NCBI GenBank assembly: GCA_015680685.1
Contig: MNCI01011145.1
Location: 498,169-562,168 of the forward strand
Source: Gnetum montanum
Lineage: Eukaryota > Streptophyta > Gnetopsida > Gnetales > Gnetaceae
Length of the DNA stretch: 64,000 bases
Direction of reading: 5' to 3'
In this document: in pieces, positions 53,566-62,290 of the stretch
Position numbering within the stretch: the first letter of the stretch is position 1
Layout: each line of letters starts with the position of its first letter
The notes under the pieces: model-generated
What the model was told of the DNA's origin: nothing
Databases searched by the model: none
The model's input: only the letters and a program-made list of their open reading frames with translations
Position numbers and translations under genes: made by a program

Positions 53566-54632
53566 CATCCAGACAAGATGATCAATGTTAGGAATGCAAA
53601 AGAGAGAATAAGAGTATAGAAGTACTAGGATTTTAAAAAGCTAGCATATTTCATCTATTCCAATGAGAAAATTGACATTTTGAATAGGATCCACCAAGAA
53701 TTAAGGTCTACATGTCCTTGCATTAATTTGATGTTTCCATAATAGCATCTATTTTTAGTAAATTTATCACAAGTTTATCTGTAAGCTTTATAGGTTTTTA
53801 GGAAAAAATAGGGGCATGACATTGAAGCCAAACATAATTTGAAATGTCATTATATGACTTAATTATTTTTTTAGTTATACATTTTTGTGTACATGTAGTT
53901 TCTCCACTCACCATTGCAAATGTTATAGGAGTTCCTATTTCTAGAAACACATAAATATCTACCCTATCGTCCTTTCCAACCTTTATTTTGTCTTATAGTT
54001 TGTGCATTTCATACACTCATATATCCTTGATGTAATCCCAAAAAAATTGTTTTATTAATTTTAACAATCATAGGCTAGCATTGATATTTTGCATAATATA
54101 GAGATAATTTGGAATTTATAATTATTAATAGATGATGTGGAAGTGATGTTAATAAAAATGATGTCTTGGAAGTCTAGACATATAAAGATCATCTCTTAAC
54201 TCCCTAAGCCTTCCAAGACATTATTTATATATCTCTTAACTCCCTAAGCCAAAAATGATATTAATAAAATGATGTTTTGGAAGTCTAGGTGGTCATTTGA
54301 CTTGATTTCTTGACCTTGAGAGATCACCAATGTCTGTGGCCAAGGTTTAGGACTAGGATTGATAATTTAAAAGGTTAATTGAGGCTTCATTTGGGAATTT
54401 CATTTCCATCCCTCACATAAATATGTTGGACAATGTATTTATCCTCTATACCCAATGTAAAAATCAGGGCTTGAATAATTTTGATAACTTTTTGACTTGG
54501 CCCTTAGATGTTTGTGGCTATTAGAAGTTCTAGCTAGGTTTCAGGGTTAGGGTCAATAATTTATAAGGTTACTTAAGGATTCATTTGGGCATCTTATCTT
54601 TATACCTTACATAAATATGCTAGCTAGTGTAG
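53566..54632. other. Unassigned stretch with two small internal duplications
   Basis: No domain was recognised. GATGTTAATAAAAATGATGT / TTGGAAGTCTAG occurs at about 54,147 and 54,249, and CATCTCTTAACTCCCTAAGCC-like sequence at 54,190 and 54,230. A roughly 190-bp unit (GGTTTAGG.., TAATTTA-AAGGTTA, TTCATTTGGG, ACATAAATATG) is repeated at about 54,340-54,430 and 54,530-54,620. Confidence 0.5.
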
Positions 54633-55328
54633 TGACTGAAAACATTGGTGGCTGGAAACACCGAGAGATCTTTGGACACACAGTTTTAACCCCAGATCCG
54701 TCCCAGGGCCATGCTAGATTAGAAATGGAAATGGGGCACCCTGAATGGTCTGGTTGATTAGAAAAGGACTTAGTCGGTGTCACTAAACATTTTACAAATT
54801 TATAATTTGAAAATAATGTTTATACTATAAAATAATTATTATTATATATGAGGAAGAAAAAACAATGTAAAATGCAATGATAAGCAGGAGAATAAAGATA
54901 AATTGGAGTTAAGAAATGCACTGCTTCAAGATTACGGCTTTACTTTGTCAAGGTGGATACAATCAATTGCACGATGCTGGGAAGCACAGAGATCCCAAAG
55001 GTAACCAAGATGTTCAAAGCAAGCCAACTGTACACTTGAATGTGGATTCAAGAGCTAACGATGCAAAATGCTATAAAGGCAATAGAAAAGAGCTAATAGA
55101 ATGCCAAATGACAGTGCCAACTATTTAATTTTTGTCAACTCTTTGGATTGCCAATTTTCCAACAACAAATGCTAACAATTGCCAAAAGCTAAAATTTTTG
55201 CCAAACACTGGAATTGCCAATTTGCCAATAGCCAATGCTAACAATGCTCAAGATTGTCAACCCTTTTGAATTCTCAAATTACCAACAATGCAAAATCTGC
55301 TAACCCTCTGAGTGTTGCTTGTCGGGGT

Positions 55329-55336
55329 ATTTATAG
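55329..55336 (-). promoter_or_regulatory. TATA box of the element J LTR
   Basis: TATAAATA on the minus strand in CCTATAAATACCCC, a canonical plant TATA context. The hairpin cluster lies 190-880 bp upstream. Confidence 0.55.
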
Positions 55337-55519
55337 GGCCAGGAGGGCACGAGAAATGTGGCTTGAATGCCATGCATCCTTGACCCACAATATGTTGACG
55401 TGTCCATGCTGCATGGACATGCAAAGATGATTGATGAGCCTACTGCACTGCAATCACGTTATCAAAAGTAGAGGTGTTGGGATGAAGTGTGCCAATGATG
55501 TACATAAGGAGTGAAACAC

Positions 55520-56215
55520 ACCGATGTAGCGTAGCCTCCTGCTACGCTGTGCTATACTATGGAGCATACCTTATTAGCATGGTGTAGGTACTTGCTACGT
55601 TGTGCTACACCATGTAATGTAACATAGCATAGCCACTAGTTCAAAGAAGAAATTTGCGTTGGAGTTATTTTCATGTCCTAGAAGCTTTTGAAGTATATTG
55701 GCTGGCTTTGCATGTTTGCTACGCTATGCTATGCTACGTAGCATAGCATAGCATAGTAGCTTGCCTTAACTGTGATTTGAAGATCATGCTGAAAATCTGC
55801 AACCTTTGCAATGTGAAGCCTTTGAACTTGCTAATCCTACATTGTGAGACACCTTTCGTCGTTCTTTGCATTATCGCTACACTGTGCGACGCTATGTAGC
55901 GTAGCATAGCGTAGTAGCCACCATAGCCTACTTTTTGCTTAATTTGCTACTTTTCCAGTAAGAGGAGTTTTACTGAAGGACTTGAAGCTGAGTGAGGCAA
56001 ATGGTTTTGAAGGCCAAAGGTGCTTACTGAGTGTGATTGGAATCACTAAGTATGCTAGGCCTTTCTATCTTGCCTTTGCTACATTGTGCTACACTACGTA
56101 GCGTAGCATGGCATAGCATTCTATCTTGCAACAATTTACAGTAGATTACCTGAAAAATGTCTTCTGAGGCCTACTATGCTACATAGTGTAGTGTAGCATA
56201 GCAGACTTTTTTACT
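55520..56215. repeat. Cluster of six TAGC-type hairpins upstream of the J promoter
   Basis: Imperfect palindromes at about 55,523-55,560, 55,590-55,636, 55,716-55,763, 55,873-55,925, 56,085-56,130 and 56,170-56,205. All are built from GCTACGCTATGC on one arm and GCATAGCGTAGC on the other around TACGTA or TGTAGC. The 55,716 copy has arms of about 20 bases. Arms differ by C/T at the CpG, so they evolve by deamination too. Confidence 0.75.
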
Positions 56216-56230
56216 AAAAAAAATTTAAAA

Positions 56231-57880
56231 CTTTTTCACGCATCCTGAGCACCACCGACAACTCCACATGTAGTTTTTGAGTAAGCTGTCAACTGGATGA
56301 TGTGTCTAGGTGGGTAGGTTGGAAAGTCCATCAGGCCTATCAACACTGGGTGTAGAAAAATTGCCAAACTAGATAGTCTAAACTCAGAGCATCCATTTCT
56401 TGCCAAATTGTCATGATGCCGCACTTTTGGAAATTTTTTGCCTAAATTCTGAGACCCTGGTGAACCAAGAGGGTCCCAAAATTTTATGGTGTTTCATTGG
56501 CCCCTCTTTGTCGATGTCTAGAGGATGGACTTTAGACACATCGACAAAGAATATGAAACACCATGAAAGACAATATGCTAACATTGCTCTTCAGTGATCG
56601 TCAAGATGTCACTTAGCTGTGCTTGAGAGTGTTGCATTGGTTATGTAGGAAAAGGAGAAGGATTAAGCGGGGGAGGGACGTTCAGGAAAATGGTAAAGAT
56701 GAGATTTAGCAAGGTCCCTCATCAGAGTGCTTGTGAGGGAGTTATTTGCATGGTCATCTTTTCTTTCACTGACCTTTGACCTCTCGTCAGAATGCTTAGA
56801 GAGGGTGATTGCAAAATAGCTTATGTGCCATTTTTTTAGGCACACTTTTTTTTTTGCATGAGATTTGCTCTTTTACACTTTCCATTTTTTTATTTTACCT
56901 TTTACATTTGCAAACAACCTTGTTGTTGCAAGACAAGTGTTTCTTTCCTGGGATGAGTTGTGTTACATCCACATGGGGCTTTAACCCACCCACAGATGCT
57001 TCCCATGTGGCGAGCTATGTTATGCACATCATGGACTTTGTGGTTGAGCATATGGGAGGGCTTGATAGGCATCAAGAAAAGCTTGTAAAAGAGGGAAAAG
57101 AGTAGATTGCGAGTGTAGGAAACGAGGTAAAGGAGATAAAGGGGAAGGACAGGATGTGCACTTCAAATTAGCCAAGCTAGTCAAGATGAGCACCTTGGAA
57201 TGATGTAGCATCCTACTTCCATGGTGAAATGCACCCGTAACCGAAGCCCCTCCAATACACATCCTAAAAATACAATAGAAAGAAAACCAAGAGAAACAAT
57301 CATGATGTAAAATGAAGCCAAAGGTCCTTCTTGTGTTGGACACTACTAAATCTTTGGACATTGTTGCGGAGGCCTGCAACGTCCAAACCAGGAAGGCCAA
57401 TAGCAGCCTTGGTAGCATTGACGTCGAGGAGTTGGCATTGATAAGGCTAGGAGTTACTGTGAATGTAGATGCTCAGGAATCCCTGCCCAAGGTAAGCATT
57501 ATCAGTTCAGATGTGAGATGGACTACCCAGAAGCTAAAAGTCTCTTGAGCTTGGGCATTGGCATGGGCTGGAGGATAACATTATTGTGGCTGGGCCACAA
57601 TACTATTGGAACTATAACAATAGGTGCTGACCAAGGAAGGTACTACCAAGGAGATGAGCCATGGCAGTAGTAGGTCTGGAGGGTCAGCAGGATGTCATGC
57701 AACATCTCCGAAGGATCAGCAAGATGCCAAGAATAGCGGTGCTGCATATGTTCCAGAGGATGTTTTCTTGGCATCATGAACTACATTCTAAAACTACAAC
57801 GTCCCATCCCATGTTAGCACTATGCACACTCGCTTGTTGTGTACTAGCATAGATGCATGTTGGGGTCATGCCACAAACCC
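56231..57880 (+). other. 3' region of J with plus-strand (antisense) reading frames
   Basis: Plus-strand frames at 56,809-57,105 (SYVMHIMDFVVEHMGGLDRHQEKLVKEGKE) in blocks, then 57,312-57,548 (KVLLVLDTTKSLDIVAEACN, SLGSIDVEELALIRLGV) look protein-like and lie antisense to pol, between pol and the LTR. Some Tat elements are known to carry an antisense accessory ORF at this place. No domain was recognised. Also, 56,648-56,676 is a purine-rich run. Confidence 0.3.
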
Positions 57881-58345
57881 AGTTTAAGGTCTTGGTAGAC
57901 CATGGTGTGTTGGTTTAAGGTCTCAACATACTGTGGTATGCTAGTTTAAGGTCCTAGCAGACCTTTGTGCTAATTTAGAGTTCCAACAGACTACTGTGCT
58001 TTTTTATCATCATAGCGGATGGTCGATGTGCTAGTTTAAGGTCCTAGCAAACTGTTGTGCTAGTTTTTTGTCATAGTGGATGGTGGATGAGCTAGCTTAA
58101 GATCTTAGTAGACCATCTATTCCAATTTAACGTCATGGCGAACTATCTATGCCAGTTTATAGTCATATCAGACTACTTTGCTAGTTTTATGTCGTAGCGG
58201 ACGAGCTTTTCCAATTTTACATCATAGTAGACGTGCTTTGCTAGTTTTACGTTCTAGCAGACATGCTTTGCTAGTTTTAAATCATAGTGAATGTGCACTT
58301 ACCTTTACTAGTTAACATCATAGCGGACGTTTACTCATCTGCTTC
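57881..58345 (-). repeat. 30-bp tandem array in the 3' untranslated region of J
   Basis: About 15 diverged units with period 29-32 bp. The consensus is close to GCTAGTTTTANGTCATAGCA then GACNTGCTTT (plus strand). It starts within a few bases of the pol stop codon (58,351). Tat elements are known for tandem repeats in this hypervariable region. Confidence 0.8.
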
Positions 58346-58350
58346 ATGCA

Positions 58351-59510
58351 TTAGATGTAGTAAAACTTGAGATATGAGTGATTCACCGGATTTGCAAACT
58401 CGTTGCCATCTATGTCTGCCAGCTTGAAGGCCCCATTCCCAAAGGCTTTTATGACCATTTATGGTTTGCTAAGAATTTGTTCATATGCTCACAAATAGCC
58501 TTGATAACGAGGTCTCCCTTTTGTATTGGCTGTTGATGTGGATTTGCATGATGTTTTTGCCATTGCTTATTTTGATAATGCTCTATGCGACCCAGTGTTT
58601 GTGCATGCTCCTCCTCTATTAAGTTGAGGTCGATGATCCTTGATTCATTGTTCTAGGCTTCACTCACGATATTCAATAGGATCATCCAGAGTGATGGTAC
58701 CTACAACTTAAGAGGTAACATAGCTTTTGATCCATAAACAAGACTATCAAGTGTCTTACCTATTGCAATCCTACATGTCGTCATGTAAGCCCACAACACA
58801 TAGATGATTTGCTCATGCCATCGCATCTTGCTATTGTTAAGCATTTTCTTCAGCAAGTTGATCATGGACTTGTTTGTAGCCTCTACTTGTCCATTCACCT
58901 GCAGGTAGTATGGCAAGGAGAAAGATTGCTTGATAGCAAGATTGCTGCAAAAGGTTTCAATTTCTGCACTACTGAACTATGGCCCATTGTTAGTCACAAT
59001 AGTCATTGGAATCCCAAACCTTGTCACAATGTTGTCTAGGATGAAATGGAAAATCTTCTGGGATATAGTCTTCCTCAAGGGAATAGTCTCCACCCACTTG
59101 GTAAAATACTCAATGGCAGTGATGATGAAGCTATGCCCTATGGAAAACTTAGGCATGATAGGTCCTATGATGTCTAGTCCCCATTGCTAGAAAGGCCATG
59201 TGATCTATGTTGGATGCAATTCTGTAGGTGAAACGTGTAGAAGATTTGCGTACTATTGGCACGTGTCACACGTCTTGACTTTGGCCAGGCAATCATGCTC
59301 CATGTGAGGCTAGTAGTACCCTAGGCATCTAATTTTTGTAGCTATGGCCCTAGGTGCTATGTGTCCACCACATAGTCCCTCGTGTACCTCATTAATCACC
59401 TTCTATGCTTGTTCCTCATTTATGCATGCTAGCAATAACCCATCGTAGGAGTGTTTGCACAAGGTATTCTCTCCCATAAGTACATATTACTGAGCACACT
59501 TGCAGATCGG
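58351..59510 (-). pseudogene. pol: Integrase of element J
   Basis: From the right: zinc-binding HEGLCGGH...CDTCQ, core WGLDIIGPIMPKF with first Asp, ITAIEYFTKWVE, FGIPMTIVTNNGP (second Asp of the expected TDNG is Asn), LPYYLQVNGQVEATNK with catalytic Glu, then the open LLKKMLNNSKMRWHEQ...LWAYMTTCR stretch (58,916-58,701). The C terminus GNGAFKLADIDGNEF-NPVNHSYLKFYYI ends at TAA (58,351), matching the end of Tat pol. Several stops occur, and the D-to-N change would disable catalysis. Confidence 0.8.
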
Positions 59511-59514
59511 ATCT

Positions 59515-60122
59515 CTAGGTAGATGTCAATTCACTTAGGGGCTTGCCATGTTGCAAGTAGGCTTTAATGTTGGCATACCACTCTTGGGTATCTATAGCAT
59601 TGACAGAGGCTACGTGTACCACCTCAGTGATAGGCTTAGTACACTCGGTAATTGAAGCTAGAAAACTTGCTAATAGATGTAATGGCACATTTAATGCTAG
59701 AGTAGCCAGGGCGTCTACTATGGTGTTTTCATTGTGTGGCAAGTGTTGAACATCCATAGTGGCAAACTGTTTGAGCAAGGTTTTCACTAGGTTGCAATAG
59801 GGTTGCAGGTGTGTAGCCTTGTAGGTGTAGACCTCGGTGATTTGATTCACAACTAGTTGTGAATCTCTACGAATCGCCAAGTATTGTATGCAAAATGCTT
59901 GGGTAGCTAAGAGGCTCCTGAGTAACCCTTCATACTCTACCATGTTGTTTGTACAAGGGAACGTAAAACAATAAGCAAAAGGTCATATCTCCCTAGAGGG
60001 GAAGGTAATGATGGCAGTTGCACTACCCCCTTGCACGGTTGAGGTGCCGTCAAAATGCAAAGTAGGATCAAGGTGTGGTAGGATGGCATTGATAGTGCTA
60101 ACATGCTCTTTTGGGAATTCAA
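59515..60122 (-). pseudogene. pol: Second, archaeal-type RNase H of element J
   Basis: Reads LHFDGTSTVQGGSA (first Asp), FTFPCTNNMVEYEGLL (Glu), IRRDSQLVVNQI (Asp), HLPHNENTIVDALATLAL (Asp), so all four catalytic acidic residues are visible. Open for 142 codons (59,943-59,515). This extra domain between RNase H and integrase is the defining trait of Tat elements. One stop (REI-PFAY) lies upstream in the same frame. Confidence 0.8.
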
Positions 60123-60135
60123 GATCTATGATCTT

Positions 60136-60530
60136 CTAGTCATCGACAGGCGAGATCGTAAGTCGCGTTGCTATGGCTTGACCCTTTGTCAACCACTGGT
60201 TCACATAATGCAAATCGAATTCCACAGTTATTGCTTTCCATAGGGCTATCCTAATGCTTTCATACAGATTTCTTGTAATAGCCCAGAGTATGTTGCTCTT
60301 GCAAATAATGTTAACCTTGTTATGAAATAGATAGTGTTTCCATTTCTTCAATGCAAACACTAAGGCAAGGTAGTTTCTCTTCACCTCATTGTATTTTGCC
60401 TCATACGCTATCAATGCATGACTTAGGTAGTACACTGGTATCTCAGAGCCATCGTCTCATTTTTGAGATAACAGTGTCGTTATAGATGTGTCTGAGGTGG
60501 CAAGATAGATGAAGAAAGGCTTATCCCTCT
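60136..60530 (-). pseudogene. pol: RNase H of element J
   Basis: Open from 60,435: MYYLSHALIAYEAKYNEVKRN aligns with the IYYVSK-L-x-AE-RY-x-x-EK block, followed by LALVFALKKWKHYL, ARLTISPVDD at the end, and LYESIRIALWKAITVEFDLHY for the GR-A-KW-x-L-SE-DI-Y region. The first catalytic Asp block lies upstream near 60,480 (ATSDTSITTLLS in short form). It continues without a break into the second RNase H. Confidence 0.75.
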
Positions 60531-60549
60531 ATGGTGGGTAAACAATTGG

Positions 60550-61462
60550 GAGGTTCAAGAGCTCTTTCTTCATATCATCGAAGACTTATTGGCATTGAAT
60601 TGTCCATTCGAAGTTAACCCCCTTCTTGAGAAGATGTTGCATAGGGTGTAACTTGTCAGTCAACTTTGCTATAAACCTTCTAATGAACTGTACTCTACCT
60701 TGTAACCCACATAGTTCTTTAAGGTTTTTAGGAGGTGTCAGGTTGAAAATGGTCTTAACTTTGATAGGGTCCACCTGTATTCTAGTCTCTGATACCACAA
60801 ACCCTAACATGCATCTAGTTCTCACCCTGAAGATACTTTTTAGGGTTAAGACGTAAATCATGCATCCAACAACATTTGAGGACTACCCCTAGATCGTAGG
60901 GATGATCAGCAACCTCTTTATATTTGACTGATATATCTACGTAGTCGTTCAGTGTTTCTAGGATGTAGTAGCTAAAGATGTAAGTCATGGCTCTCTAGTA
61001 GGTTTCTCCAACGTTCTTGAGCCCAAAAGGCATCATAGTATAACAAAAGGTACCCCATGGGGTCATGAAGGTTGTTGTTAACTAATGCTTCAGGTTAATG
61101 TGAATTTGGTTGTAATTGAAGAAACCATCCATAAAGGATAACAAAGCATGACCAGCCATAGTGGCGATGAGTTGATTGATACTCGGAAGTGGGAAATCAT
61201 CTTTAATCTTTGCCTTATTTAGGTCCTGCAAGCCTATATAGATTCGTATTCCTCCCATTTTCTTCAAATCTATGATGATGTTACACACCCATTTTGAGTA
61301 ATCAACTGTGCGAATGAAACCAGCTTGGTATAGCTTGGTGATTTCATCCCATACGACCAATGCAATCTCTAGTTTAGCCTTGCAAGCCTTCTGCTTAACT
61401 GCTTTCATGCACGGGTCTAAGATGATGTTGTGTTGTATCAGCCTCAGATCTAAACCTGGCAT
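60550..61462 (-). pseudogene. pol: Reverse transcriptase of element J
   Basis: MPGLDLRLIQHNIIL, AGFIRTVDYSKWVCNII, GGIRIYIGLQDLNKAKIKDDFPLP and ALLSFMDGFFNYNQI are classic Tat RT motifs (61,462-61,082). The catalytic box reads D-Y-V-D-I-S-V-K at 60,930-60,950, one residue short of YVDD. The thumb and connection (GFVVSETRIQVDPIKVKTI, LCGLQGRVQFIRRFIAKLTD) follow to 60,586. Stops occur, for example after INLKH. Confidence 0.85.
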
Positions 61463-61870
61463 GTCATTGTATGACCATGCAAAGACTTCAATATTATCCT
61501 ACAAACTTTTGGCTACATCTTTGTGCGTTTGCGAATCTAGGAGGGAAGTAAGTTTTAAGGTTTTTACTTTCCCCCTAGATGTGGTCATAGGTGTTTCGAT
61601 AAGAGGATCCTCAGTTATATCTAGGGCCTCTAAATCTAGGGCTTGGACTAGATGCCTAGTCCAGTCTGGGGATGCTTCTAAGGATGCCATGGTGCTAAAT
61701 GTGGGCGATTCCCAATCTATTAACTCTGAGTTTAGTTGTCTTGCAAGTTCTCCATGCGAACTTGTTAAAGCTAAAGGTGCAGAGAGATCATGTGGATTTC
61801 CATTCTCACTCAACCTTCCAAAATGAGATGAATGTCTAGTCAAGGGATACCTACTTATGGCAACTATTCA
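61463..61870 (-). pseudogene. pol: pol linker between protease and RT of element J
   Basis: Open for 114 codons (61,843-61,499): PLTRHSSHFGRLSENG, then ASPDWTRHLVQALDLEALD and SLLDSQTHKDVAKSL, a stop, then DNIEVFAWSYNDMPG leading into RT. The FAWS-x-x-DMPG join is typical of Tat pol. Protease is expected upstream but is not seen. Confidence 0.6.
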
Positions 61871-61965
61871 TAGTGGACATTTACAAAATAGCAATGAGAT
61901 GTAATTGGTAGACGTAAGTATAAAGTATGATATAAAATTTAAAATTTTATAGTGTAAAGATGCAA

Positions 61966-62290
61966 AAATGCTAGTGTAAAAATGCAAAAGCTACTAGTTT
62001 AATGTCTTTGCGTAGTGCCAATAGGTTAGAGTATTAGTTTAATATTTTTGTGAACTACCAGAACACAAAATTTTGAAGATGCTAATTTAAGGTCTTTGTG
62101 GACTGCCTAGACGTAAAAATGCAGAACTGCTAGTATAAAGAATGGAAAGTCGCTAGTGTAGAAATGCAAAACTACTAGTTTAATGTCTTTATAGACTGCT
62201 AATCAAGTAAAAGGTCGAAATTGCTAGTTTAAGGTCTTTACAGACTACTAATGAGATATTTTTTGAAGGCAAACAACTAGTTTGAAACGT
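61966..62290 (-). repeat. Second tandem array, upstream of J pol
   Basis: About six irregular units (20-53 bp) sharing CTAGTTTAAGGTCTTTGCAG then ACTGCTAA, alternating with TGCTAGTGTAAAAATGCAAAA spacers. The core CTAGTTTAAGGTC is the same as in the array at 57,881-58,345. Confidence 0.7.

Larger units (their letters stand above)
54633..56230 (-). repeat. Presumed 3' LTR of element J
   Basis: Inferred from the minus-strand TATA box (CCTATAAATACCCCG, 55,324-55,338), the downstream leader to the left and the hairpin-rich upstream region to the right. TGACTGAAAAC at 54,633 is a possible outer end. I found no second copy in the window, so the borders are estimates. Confidence 0.4.
54633..61870 (-). 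mobile_element. Element J: Tat-lineage Ty3/gypsy retrotransposon, gag side not recognised
   Basis: Minus strand: linker and RT (61,843-60,550), RNase H (60,500-60,136), a second archaeal-type RNase H (60,122-59,515), integrase (59,510-58,351), then a 30-bp tandem array, a 3' region and a presumed 3' LTR with TATA box at 55,329-55,336. The double RNase H is the hallmark of the Tat lineage (Ogre, Retand, TatV types). The coding parts carry few frameshifts but scattered stops. No gag or protease is visible to the right. Confidence 0.8.

Noticed and set aside
56648-56676. Polypurine tract of J at GGAGAAGGATTAAGCGGGGG
   Set aside because: It is purine-rich on the plus strand, whereas J is on the minus strand, and no LTR start follows it.
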